In this document: piece by piece, positions 1 to 6,634 of the stretch
How the letters are laid out: the number at the start of each line of letters is the position of its first letter
Position numbering within the stretch: the stretch's first letter is position 1
From: an uncultured Mitsuokella sp.
GTDB taxonomy: Bacteria; Bacillota; Negativicutes; Selenomonadales; Selenomonadaceae
Assembly: GCA_900770895.1 (NCBI GenBank)
Contig: CAAGMF010000187.1
Location: 1-15,058, forward strand
Length of the DNA: 15,058 nt
Reading direction: 5' to 3'
Made by a program: the position numbers and the translations under genes
The notes under the pieces: generated by a model
Told to the model about the DNA's origin: nothing
The model's input: only the letters and a program-made list of their open reading frames with translations
Database searches by the model: none

Positions 1-79
1 CCGCTTTCTTCTCCGCCTGTGGATCTGTCTCTGGTTCTTCCGGCGGCCGTTGCGGCTGGCGGCGCTTATTGTATGGCAT
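1..79 (-). CDS. FlhB cytoplasmic-domain-like small protein (YlqH-type), 5' end only
   Basis: Only the first 26 codons are in the window. The ATG at 79 opens a strongly charged N-terminus (MPYNKRRQPQRPPEEPETDP), and the frame stays open to the window edge. The identification rests mainly on position. In Bacillus and Negativicutes the order rbgA-rnhB-(FliK-like)-(FlhB-C-like) is recurrent, and the last gene encodes a soluble protein of about 90 residues equivalent to the autocleaving cytoplasmic domain of FlhB/EscU export-switch proteins. A GGTGAAAGGA stretch lies directly upstream; the AGGA is closer to the ATG than usual, so GGTG may be the effective Shine-Dalgarno. A 108-base gap separates it from the upstream gene. 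No NPTH cleavage motif can be checked because that part is outside the window. Confidence 0.6.
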   Translation of the reverse strand, partial: MPYNKRRQPQRPPEEPETDPQAEKKA

Positions 80-187
80 ATCCTTTCACCAACTCTTCAT
101 CCGTAAATCTGTTAATATAGATTGTAACGCAGTTACCCAACTTCTACCAGAGAAAATTACGAATCGTATTTTTCTGCGCATCTGCTG

Positions 188-2674
188 TCAGCCTGCTGTT
201 GTGACCTTGAAATCCTTCAGCTGCAGTTTCGTATCCTGCAGGTTCTGACGGATCTCATCCGATACCTGACGGAATTCATAGGCACTCTCGGGGTCGGAGA
301 AGAATACGCGCATGTCGACTTTCTGCTCATCGTATATGCGGCAGGTCAGCTCCACCGCTCCTATATTGGCGGTCAGCATGCACACGCGGAACCAGGTTTC
401 CTTTTCTGTCGAGCCCGTTGCTTCGTTTTGCTTCTCCTCATTATAGACATGGATATAGGACGGATAGTTCACGGGGCCGGTATCGCCCTCGCCCATATAC
501 AGCGGAATCATGAATGACAGTGACCGCTGGCCGGGCTGGACGGCATTATCACCCTCCATGGCACTGCGCATCGATGTCACGAAAGCACTGATATCACGGC
601 CGGCCTTGTGCAGCTGGCGCGGACTCATGCGCCGTACGACGGACATATCGCAAAGCTGCATGAACGCCCAGATGCGCGGCAAATCCGGCATATTGTTCTG
701 CAACGCGGCCTGCTGGACTGAGGCCGGCACATTCTGCTGGCAGACACGGATAAGCCGTTGCAGGGCCTGAGCGTCGCCATCTTCCATCACCGGCTGTCGC
801 GAGCTGGCTGCCTGCTGCAGCAGCTGGGTATCCTGCGGCGACAGACGCCCGCTGTCATTCTTCAGCAAGAGCTGCGCCAGATCCTTCAGCGTATGCATCG
901 TCTGCGGCGTATTCTCCAACGTCTGGCTCATGAGCTGGGCCTTGGCCTGACGCATGGCTGAGCGCTGCGGTCCATCGGTCGTCTGCATGCGCTGCTGGAG
1001 CTCGGCCAGTGTCGGCTGCTGCGGCTCCGCATTCGTGGCTCGTTCTCTAGCGGTGGCGGTGCCGTTTTCTGCCGCCCCTTCGCGTTCCGACACCACCTGA
1101 CCAGCTACAGATGCCTGTTTCTGACTGACGTCTGCACCGGTCGGAGCCGCCGTTGTCTGCTCAAGCGTACGAGCCGTCTGAACGGCCTGCGTCGATGACC
1201 GTGATGCCGCCTCACTGGATGACGGTGCTGATGACAGCTGCTTGCCTGCCAGTGCTGTTTCTGGTGACGACGTGGCCTGGCCAGCCAAATTGCTTCTCAC
1301 TGTCTGCGCTTTTCCATTGTTCCGGCTATCCGCCTGCGCCTGCGCGGTCACATTGCCTCGGCCATCCACCAGCGTCTGCGCTTTCCCGGTGCTCTGGCCG
1401 TCAGACGGCACCTGCACTTCAGCCGTCGAAACCGGAGCTTCTGCTGTCTGGCCTCCAGTGCCCGGCAGACCTGCTCCGGCAGTGTTAGTCAAAGTCGTAC
1501 GGCTTCCCACATTGCCAGCCGTATTCACTTCTGCCGCAGCTGACTGCTCCGGCGGGGCCGTATCGGCCAGCATCGTAGCCGTGCCCGCTGTCTTCCCCGC
1601 GACCGTTTGTTCCGCCGTCTGTCCTGCCGCAGCAGGACTACTACCAGTACTCGGGATGTTGCTGCTGGTGCCGCTGAGGTTCGTCCCTCTAGCCGCTGGC
1701 GCCTGGGTTGCGTTCTCCGTCAGACGGGCAGCCGTTTCTCCCGCTTCCGTTCCGGCGCTCAGTGTTCCTTCCGTAGTACCTGTCTGCCCAGATGCCGTAC
1801 TGGTGAAATTGTTCAGTTTGGCTTCCTGTGCAGCCAGCTGCGCCAGCTGACGCCGTACGATCTGCCCGGCCTCGGTCATGCCACCACCAGGGCGCTGGAA
1901 AGAGTACTGCCCGGCGAGGTTGTTATTCCCATAGCCATCCTGATAGGCGGACCAGCTGCGTGATTGCTGAGCTGCATTCCCGCCATATGGCTCCCCGGTA
2001 TAGGCTGCTGCCTCAGGACGTGGCATCATATACTCCACAAGCTGGCGCAGGAAAGCCATTGGCTCCGATTTCTCTGCTGGCTGCATGACGAGCGTCTGCC
2101 CCATGGGCTGCAGTTCCTGCAGCAGCTGCTGCAGCTCCGGAGACAGGTTCTCAGGGGCATTGTTATCCAACAGCTCGAATGCCGCCTTTGCCATGAGCAC
2201 CGGCTCGAATGTGCCGCCCCCCGTCTCCGTGACCGTGGCTTTGAGATTCGTCAGCAGGGCCTGCATATCGCTGCTGATATCCACGGTCTGGCCCTTGTCC
2301 GCCATATGCCCCAGCTGGCTCAGCATGCGCGCCATCGTGCTCAGCTGGTCGAGCGAGAAACGCTGGCTTTCCACCGAGGATCCGAGCCCCTGCGACAATG
2401 TCTCATCCATAGAGAACGCCTGCTGCAGCACATTATCGATCACCTGCTGCAGTTCCTGGGGCATCTTCTCTATAGCCTCAGTCTCAGCACCGGCTATTTT
2501 CGACAATACACCTGCCATGTCGCTGACGGCGTTCTGGATGCTGACATTCGTCTGCGGACTGAATCCGGAGGTAGCGCTGCCAACCTGTCCCCGGCTTTTT
2601 ACCGATTCCGTCCCTTCGGTTCGCTGGGGCTGGGATACGGGGCGTATCCCTATAGACGTCGACTCGACCGGCAT
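188..2674 (-). CDS. FliK-like hook-length-control C-terminal domain protein (YlqG position)
   Basis: An 828-residue protein in three parts. Residues 1-270 are mixed helical, with many Gln and Leu. Residues of about 270-560 are a low-complexity linker rich in Ala, Thr, Gly, Ser and Gln, with no predicted fold. The rest is globular, and the last ~112 residues resemble the FliK/Flg_hook C-terminal core: a beta segment (ELTCRIYDEQKVDMRVFF) followed by an amphipathic helix with regularly spaced Leu. FliK-type proteins measure length with a flexible N-terminal part and touch FlhB with the C-terminal core; here the adjacent gene is FlhB-like, which fits such a pair. I chose the ATG at 2674 because AGGTGA lies 9 bases upstream. 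A GTG at 2683 is in frame but sits on top of that Shine-Dalgarno. The start is 21 bases after rnhB, so it is co-transcribed. The family assignment is by pattern only; B. subtilis YlqG has no settled function. Confidence 0.72.
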   Translation of the reverse strand: MPVESTSIGIRPVSQPQRTEGTESVKSRGQVGSATSGFSPQTNVSIQNAVSDMAGVLSKIAGAETEAIEKMPQELQQVIDNVLQQAFSMDETLSQGLGSSVESQRFSLDQLSTMARMLSQLGHMADKGQTVDISSDMQALLTNLKATVTETGGGTFEPVLMAKAAFELLDNNAPENLSPELQQLLQELQPMGQTLVMQPAEKSEPMAFLRQLVEYMMPRPEAAAYTGEPYGGNAAQQSRSWSAYQDGYGNNNLAGQYSFQRPGGGMTEAGQIVRRQLAQLAAQEAKLNNFTSTASGQTGTTEGTLSAGTEAGETAARLTENATQAPAARGTNLSGTSSNIPSTGSSPAAAGQTAEQTVAGKTAGTATMLADTAPPEQSAAAEVNTAGNVGSRTTLTNTAGAGLPGTGGQTAEAPVSTAEVQVPSDGQSTGKAQTLVDGRGNVTAQAQADSRNNGKAQTVRSNLAGQATSSPETALAGKQLSSAPSSSEAASRSSTQAVQTARTLEQTTAAPTGADVSQKQASVAGQVVSEREGAAENGTATARERATNAEPQQPTLAELQQRMQTTDGPQRSAMRQAKAQLMSQTLENTPQTMHTLKDLAQLLLKNDSGRLSPQDTQLLQQAASSRQPVMEDGDAQALQRLIRVCQQNVPASVQQAALQNNMPDLPRIWAFMQLCDMSVVRRMSPRQLHKAGRDISAFVTSMRSAMEGDNAVQPGQRSLSFMIPLYMGEGDTGPVNYPSYIHVYNEEKQNEATGSTEKETWFRVCMLTANIGAVELTCRIYDEQKVDMRVFFSDPESAYEFRQVSDEIRQNLQDTKLQLKDFKVTTAG

Positions 2675-2695
2675 ATCTCTCACTCACCTTTTCCA

Positions 2696-3466
2696 TCAAT
2701 ATCCGCACATCATCGATTTGATTGGCTCGAACGAGCGGCGATGAATCGGGCACGGTCCATACTTCCTGATTGCAGCTATGTGCTCGGCCGTACCGTAGCC
2801 CTTGTGCTGGGCAAAGCCATACTGCGGATATTCCTTGTCATATTCATCCATGAGCCGGTCACGCGTGACCTTGGCTATAATCGAGGCTGCCGCTATCGAG
2901 GCCGATTTGGCATCCCCTTTTATGATGGCATGCGTAGGCACATCGAGTCCCTCGAGCTCGACCGCATCGATGAGCACGGCCTGCGGCGCTGGATTCAGCG
3001 CGAAAACCGACTCATACATGCCATTCATGGTCGCCTGAAGGATATTCACACGGTCGATCGTGGCGGCATCGACGAGCGCCGTGCCTATAGCTACCGCTTT
3101 CTCCTGAATCTCATCATACAGCTCTGCCCGCCGCTCCGGTGAGAGCTTTTTCGAGTCATTCAGATGCGGGATATAGCAGTCATGCGGCAGGATGACGGCC
3201 GCTACGGACACCGGGCCAGCCAAAGGGCCGCGTCCGGCCTCATCGACTCCGGCTACAAGGTCCTCACCGACCGCCCAGCACTCCCGCTCATACGCATACA
3301 AAGCCGCCACGCGGGCCCGTTCCTTCTGCTCACGCTCATAGCGGCGCACGAGCCGCTGCACACCCTGCCGCTTATCCGCGCGGCAGGCAGCCACGAGTTC
3401 CTCGGTCGCGCCCGCAGCATAAAGTCCCTCTATATCTTTTATCGATAGATCCGCTATATCGTTCAC
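2696..3466 (-). CDS. rnhB: Ribonuclease HII
   Basis: A 256-residue RNase HII, which cleaves the RNA strand of RNA-DNA hybrids and starts ribonucleotide excision repair; it is cytoplasmic and Mn/Mg-dependent. The signature VAGVDEAGRGPLAGPV gives catalytic Asp75 and Glu76. Asp157 (LIDAVE) and Asp175 (IIKGDAKS) complete the four-carboxylate site. SIAAASIIAKVTRD follows as in the family. An N-terminal extension of about 70 residues before the catalytic core is typical of the Firmicute form (B. subtilis RnhB is about 255 residues). I chose the GTG at 3466 because GGGGAGAG stands 5 bases upstream. An in-frame TTG at 3550, overlapping the rbgA stop, would add 28 residues but has no better ribosome-binding site. 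It is the second gene of the rbgA operon, 80 bases after rbgA. All key residues are present. Confidence 0.96.
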   Translation of the reverse strand: MNDIADLSIKDIEGLYAAGATEELVAACRADKRQGVQRLVRRYEREQKERARVAALYAYERECWAVGEDLVAGVDEAGRGPLAGPVSVAAVILPHDCYIPHLNDSKKLSPERRAELYDEIQEKAVAIGTALVDAATIDRVNILQATMNGMYESVFALNPAPQAVLIDAVELEGLDVPTHAIIKGDAKSASIAAASIIAKVTRDRLMDEYDKEYPQYGFAQHKGYGTAEHIAAIRKYGPCPIHRRSFEPIKSMMCGY

Positions 3467-3546
3467 TTTTTCTCTCCCCAAATATGAGCTCGGCCACCGC
3501 CCGGCAACACGGCATCGGCACGCTGGCGCCCAGTCGCTGAATACGT

Positions 3547-4497
3547 TCAATCGACGACGCCCTTGCCGGACTCCGCTGGCTGTCCCTCTGCTGATGGCTG
3601 TCCCTCGGGCGCCTGCTTCACGTCCGGCACCGCATCCAGCGTGACGAGCCCGAGCTTGCCGGAACGGAATTCATTGAACACCACGTTCTGTGCTTTCTCG
3701 AGGTCGACGACGCCGCCTTTCACCAGGCAGCCGCGCTTGCGTCCCACGAGCTCCAGCAGCTCGACACCGCTCTCTGGCAGCTCATCCTTTATCTTGAACC
3801 GCTCGATCAGCCGCTCCGGGTAGTGCTCGCGCATGACAGTGAGCAGCAGTTCCGCCACCTGCTCGCGATCGATGATATCATCGTTGATGGCACCCGTGAA
3901 CGCCAGTTTCAGCGCCACGAGCTGGTCCTCGAACTTCGGCCACAATATGCCTGGCATATCGAGCATGTCGAGATTCTTGCCGATACTGATCCATTGCTTC
4001 GCGCGCGTCACGCCCGGACGGTTCTCCGTCTTCGTGCGCGCAGCCCCGGCCAGCCGGTTGATGAGCGACGACTTGCCGACATTCGGGATTCCCAGGATCA
4101 TGCAGCGTGCCGCACGCGGCCGTCCGCCTTTGCTCACCAGCTTATCCGTCCAGGGACGAGCCAGCTCGCAGGCCGCGGCTACCAGCTGCTTCATGCCGCG
4201 CCCTTTGACCGAATCAATCGCCACGGCCCGCACGCCCTGCGCCTGGAAATAAGCAATCCATCGCTTCGTCTGCTCCCGGTCCGCCAGATCTGATTTATTC
4301 AAAGCGATGAGCCGCGGCTTGTCCTTTATGATCTCCGCCAGCATCGGATTCGCCGAGCTGGCCGGTATTCGCGCATCCCGCAGCTCGATGACGATGTCGA
4401 CGAGCTTCAGATTCTCCTCGACGAGCCGCTGCGCCTTCTTCATGTGGCCAGGGAACCACTGCAGGCTGGGGATATCCATCTTATCGTATCTATCCAT
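3547..4497 (-). CDS. rbgA: Ribosome biogenesis GTPase RbgA (YlqF)
   Basis: A 316-residue, circularly permuted GTPase that helps late assembly of the 50S subunit. The G motifs appear in permuted order: G4 NKSD at residues 67-70, then G1 GIPNVGKSS at 136-144, G2 PGVTR at 161-165, and G3 DMPG at 180-183. The N-terminal WFPGHM signature of the YlqF/RbgA group sits near residue 14, and a C-terminal ANTAR-like helical domain follows the G domain. The last 20 or so residues are a Pro/Glu/Gly-rich tail that most relatives lack. I chose the ATG at 4497 (MDRYDKMDIP) because AGAGAGG lies 11 bases upstream. A longer ORF from 4575 begins inside a stem-loop and has no ribosome-binding site; a Met six codons downstream is also possible. 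It is the first gene of the operon with rnhB. Confidence 0.96.
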   Translation of the reverse strand: MDRYDKMDIPSLQWFPGHMKKAQRLVEENLKLVDIVIELRDARIPASSANPMLAEIIKDKPRLIALNKSDLADREQTKRWIAYFQAQGVRAVAIDSVKGRGMKQLVAAACELARPWTDKLVSKGGRPRAARCMILGIPNVGKSSLINRLAGAARTKTENRPGVTRAKQWISIGKNLDMLDMPGILWPKFEDQLVALKLAFTGAINDDIIDREQVAELLLTVMREHYPERLIERFKIKDELPESGVELLELVGRKRGCLVKGGVVDLEKAQNVVFNEFRSGKLGLVTLDAVPDVKQAPEGQPSAEGQPAESGKGVVD

Positions 4498-4560
4498 ATT
4501 TTCTATAACCTCTCTAACCCTTGATTTTATGCTAATTTCTAGGACTGATTGCTTATAATC

Positions 4561-4587
4561 GGCGGGCATGTTCATAGCATGCCCGCC
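4561..4587. terminator. Perfect 10-bp stem-loop in the rbgA leader region
   Basis: GGCGGGCATG at 4561-4570 and CATGCCCGCC at 4578-4587 are perfectly complementary around a 7-base loop. On the plus strand the stem is followed by TTCTATTTTA, a weak U-tract, so it would terminate plus-strand (antisense) transcription. On the minus strand, which is read toward rbgA, no U-tract follows. There the hairpin would simply be part of the 5' leader about 63 bases before the rbgA start. No plus-strand gene ends here, so its role is open. Confidence 0.55.
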
Positions 4588-4625
4588 TTCTATTTTACCC
4601 TATCAACCCTGGATTGAAAAGCCGT

Positions 4626-4667
4626 TCATTTCGTACCGGCTCTATGTGTTGTAGCTTTATCAATCAT
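4626..4667 (-). CDS. Possible 13-residue leader peptide upstream of rbgA
   Basis: A short ORF reading MIDKATTHRAGTK, preceded by AAGGGAG six bases before its ATG. That Shine-Dalgarno is stronger than the one I can assign to rbgA itself. It ends 38 bases before the 4561-4587 stem-loop in the reading direction of the rbgA operon. The composition shows no run of one amino acid that would suggest classical attenuation. It could be a chance ORF; the case rests only on the ribosome-binding site and position. Confidence 0.25.
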   Translation of the reverse strand: MIDKATTHRAGTK

Positions 4668-4693
4668 CTATTACTCCCTTCCTACATCTTGCG

Positions 4694-4716
4694 CCACGCT
4701 CTCATTGCGAGTGTGG
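4694..4716. promoter_or_regulatory. Dyad abutting the -10 of the hydrolase promoter (operator candidate)
   Basis: CCACGCTC (4694-4701) and GAGTGTGG (4709-4716) form a dyad with 7 of 8 matching positions and a 7-base spacer. Its right edge touches the -10 hexamer, so it fills the place of the -35 region. A bound regulator could either block polymerase or substitute for the missing -35 contact. The regulator is unknown. Confidence 0.4.
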
Positions 4717-4722
4717 TATACT
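4714..4722 (+). promoter_or_regulatory. Extended -10 promoter of the hydrolase gene
   Basis: TGGTATACT is an extended -10 element (TGn followed by TATACT). No good -35 lies 16-18 bases upstream, which is usual for extended -10 promoters. Transcription would start near 4729, giving a leader of about 35 bases with AAAGGA before the ATG at 4764. Confidence 0.5.
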
Positions 4723-4763
4723 GTCTTTAGCGACATGAATCAGCACGAAAGGAACGATACACC

Positions 4764-5855
4764 ATGAAGAAATCAATATTGACCATGGCGATCTGCGCCA
4801 TGAGTACGATGATGCTGGGCACTGCGGCAGCGGCACCGGCGGGGACAGCACCGACAGCTGCCACAGCGAAATCCGGCTCGACCGAGCTGGCTGTGACGCC
4901 GGAGGTAAAGAAGCTCAACGGCTACGTACCGGGCGCACGGGTCGTGAAATATGATATCACGAACAAGCAACTGCTCGACAGCATCTCGCAGGTCGTCTAT
5001 AAGCAGGTCGTCGAGCGCGACATGCTCACGAAACTGCACATGGATATCCTGCGCGACCGCAATACGAAGAACAATCCGGCCATCGTCTACTTCCCGGGCG
5101 GCGGCTTCACCACGGCGAACGAAGGCAAGGATCTCGAGCTGCGCACGCGGCTCGCCAAGGCCGGATTCGTCGTCGCTGCTGTCGAATACCGTGCCGTGCC
5201 GACGAAATTCCCGGGAATACTCGAGGATGGCAAGGCAGCCGTGCGCTATCTGCGCGCGCATGCGGCGGAGTACGGTATCGATCCGGCACGCATCGGCGTC
5301 ATGGGGGACAGCGCAGGCGGCTATCTGACCGAGATGATGGCCACGACGAACGGGGAGCGGAAATACGACGTCGGAGACAATCTCGATAAAAGCTCCGATG
5401 TACAGGCCGCCCTCTCGCGCTATGGCATATCTGATGTGAGCTGCATCGGCGAGGGACTCGGCCCGGATATCGCAAAGGTCCACGCCTCACCGGCCTCGAC
5501 GGAATCGCTGCTCGTGAATGGACCAGCTTTCGGCAGCTTCGCAGGTGCAGGCGTGCTCGAGACGCCTGCGAAGAGCCGCGAGGCCAGTCCGATCGGACAT
5601 GTCGATGGCAGCGAGCCGCCGATGGCGCTCTATCACGGCTCGTCCGATGTCGTCGTAAGTCCCTGGCAGAGCGCGCACCTCTACGAGGCCCTCAAGAAGA
5701 AGGGTGTCGACGTCACCTACACGCTCGTCGAAGGAGCCCATCACGGCGATACCCCCTGGTATCAGTCCGCCTTCATGCAGGAAGTCATAGACTTCTTCAC
5801 TGCCAAACTGGGCCAGCCGGGCGGCGAAAAGACGAACAGCGGGATAAACTACTGA
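4764..5855 (+). CDS. Exported alpha/beta-hydrolase (esterase/acetylxylan-esterase-like)
   Basis: A 363-residue alpha/beta-hydrolase. Residues 1-24 form a Sec signal peptide: MKKS, a hydrophobic core, then TAAAAPAG with a likely signal peptidase I site near residue 24. The mature enzyme would be periplasmic. The nucleophile elbow GDSAGG places the catalytic Ser at 183. Asp295 (HGSSD) and His326 or His327 (EGAHHGD) complete the triad. The oxyanion loop reads PGGGF at 111-115, where hormone-sensitive-lipase relatives have HGGG. EYR and ALSRYG segments match the BD-FAE/carboxylesterase group, which removes acyl or feruloyl groups from sugars and small esters; the substrate here cannot be read. 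An AAAGGA lies 10 bases before the ATG. The gene stands alone, with its own promoter upstream and a strong bidirectional terminator 90 bases downstream. Confidence 0.88.
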   Translation: MKKSILTMAICAMSTMMLGTAAAAPAGTAPTAATAKSGSTELAVTPEVKKLNGYVPGARVVKYDITNKQLLDSISQVVYKQVVERDMLTKLHMDILRDRNTKNNPAIVYFPGGGFTTANEGKDLELRTRLAKAGFVVAAVEYRAVPTKFPGILEDGKAAVRYLRAHAAEYGIDPARIGVMGDSAGGYLTEMMATTNGERKYDVGDNLDKSSDVQAALSRYGISDVSCIGEGLGPDIAKVHASPASTESLLVNGPAFGSFAGAGVLETPAKSREASPIGHVDGSEPPMALYHGSSDVVVSPWQSAHLYEALKKKGVDVTYTLVEGAHHGDTPWYQSAFMQEVIDFFTAKLGQPGGEKTNSGINY

Positions 5856-5945
5856 TAGCAAAGCTGTGCGATGCCTTTTGGCCGTACCTCTGCTCCCGGT
5901 TCATACATAGCGCTGCATCACCTGCGATACTAGTATGATTGCGTA

Positions 5946-5991
5946 AAAAAGCCATTATGTTGCAATTCCTCATGCAACATAATGGCTTTTT
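5946..5991. terminator. Bidirectional intrinsic terminator (19-bp perfect stem)
   Basis: Arms at 5946-5964 and 5973-5991 pair perfectly around an 8-base loop. The arm ends are AAAAA on the left and TTTTT on the right, so both strands have a U-tract. It lies between two convergent genes, the hydrolase (ends 5855) and the epimerase-like gene (ends 6018), and serves both. Confidence 0.93.
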
Positions 5992-6017
5992 CTATATGCG
6001 TATGATCATTCTCTATT

Positions 6018-6449
6018 TCAGACGGCCAGACGCTCCTTCGCTGCGTTTTTTTCGTCGGCCTCACGCATGCGGCTGACGAAGTTTGCCGTCAGGCGGAACT
6101 CGACGCGGGATATACTGTTGGCCGCAGCCGCTTCGATAAAGGCATGATCTCCCAGCGCCCGGGCAATCTCTGCCGGGTTGGCCGCTATATCGACATCGGC
6201 CAGATAGCGCACCAGCACGCGATAATCGGCCGTATCGGCCTCGACCTCGCAGCCCTCCGGCGTATAGACGAGCATGGACGGCTCCTCTTCGGTGCCGGTG
6301 AATACGAGCACGCGGTCAGCGCCTATGCCCTGATGACGGTCAGCCAGCAGACGGATTCCTGCCGACTGCGGCATGTAGCCGGTATCATCACTTGCATTGA
6401 GCACCATATATTCTTTACCGTTCACTGTATAGCTGAAAGCCTGCATCAT
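6018..6449 (-). CDS. Diaminopimelate-epimerase-like half protein lacking the catalytic Cys
   Basis: A 143-residue protein similar to the N-terminal domain of DapF, which is normally about 275 residues with two pseudo-symmetric halves. Residues 32-50 (IRLLADRHQGIGADRVLVF) closely follow the DapF segment IRRLADRHLGVG. VYTPEGCEVE at 61-70 matches the FNADGSEV element. Where DapF has CGNG with its catalytic Cys, this protein reads ADTAD (71-75), with Asp72 at the Cys position. Beyond about residue 90 no similarity to DapF is recognisable. Epimerisation is therefore very unlikely; ligand binding or a structural role is conceivable. The ATG at 6449 is preceded by AAAGGGAGG at 8 bases. A longer reading from 6494 would start upstream of the -10 element. 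The gene is divergent from an AraC-type regulator. Confidence 0.75.
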   Translation of the reverse strand: MMQAFSYTVNGKEYMVLNASDDTGYMPQSAGIRLLADRHQGIGADRVLVFTGTEEEPSMLVYTPEGCEVEADTADYRVLVRYLADVDIAANPAEIARALGDHAFIEAAAANSISRVEFRLTANFVSRMREADEKNAAKERLAV

Positions 6450-6480
6450 AGCGGCCGCCTCCCTTTCTGTTTGTGGTTTC

Positions 6481-6489
6481 ATTATAGCA
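6481..6489 (-). promoter_or_regulatory. Extended -10 promoter of the epimerase-like gene
   Basis: On the minus strand this reads TGCTATAAT, a consensus extended -10. Transcription would begin near 6474, about 25 bases before the ATG at 6449, and includes the AAAGGGAGG site. No clear -35 is seen. This placement argues against translation from 6494. Confidence 0.6.
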
Positions 6490-6529
6490 AGCATTTTACC
6501 GCATAGAAACGAGAAAACTGCCCTCCATA

Positions 6530-6558
6530 TTGCAAAAAATGCTCGAAACGGTTATAAC
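6530..6558 (+). promoter_or_regulatory. Sigma70-type promoter of the AraC-family gene
   Basis: TTGCAA (6530-6535) and TATAAC (6553-6558) are separated by exactly 17 bases. Transcription would start near 6565, leaving a leader of about 70 bases before the ATG at 6635. The stretch from 6450 to 6634 holds this and the divergent promoter, so a regulator bound here could control both genes. Confidence 0.55.
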
Positions 6559-6634
6559 ATATATATCCATGCATATGCTGGGCTGAAAAATACCCCGCTG
6601 CCTGATGCGCTATACATTTTCTGGAGGAAGACTC

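Noticed and set aside
118..140. Short palindrome GTAACGCAGTTAC in the gap before the FlhB-like gene
   Set aside because: Only 5-bp arms with a 3-base centre and no U-tract; too short to call. No convincing -35/-10 pair was found in 80-187 either.
1242..1850. A 202-codon plus-strand frame rich in Val, Ala, Ser and Pro
   Set aside because: It is the antisense of the Ala/Thr/Gly-rich linker of the FliK-like protein; the low complexity explains the open frame.
1964..3142. A 392-codon plus-strand reading frame
   Set aside because: It lies antisense to the FliK-like gene and rnhB, both of which have clear protein motifs. Its composition (many Arg, His, Leu) is typical of a shadow frame in GC-rich DNA.
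4773..5483. A 236-codon minus-strand frame opposite the hydrolase
   Set aside because: The plus-strand gene has a signal peptide, catalytic triad, promoter and ribosome-binding site; the antisense frame has none of these.
6450..6494. N-terminal extension of the epimerase-like protein from the ATG at 6494
   Set aside because: The extended -10 TGCTATAAT lies inside that extension and the strong AAAGGGAGG site points to the ATG at 6449.
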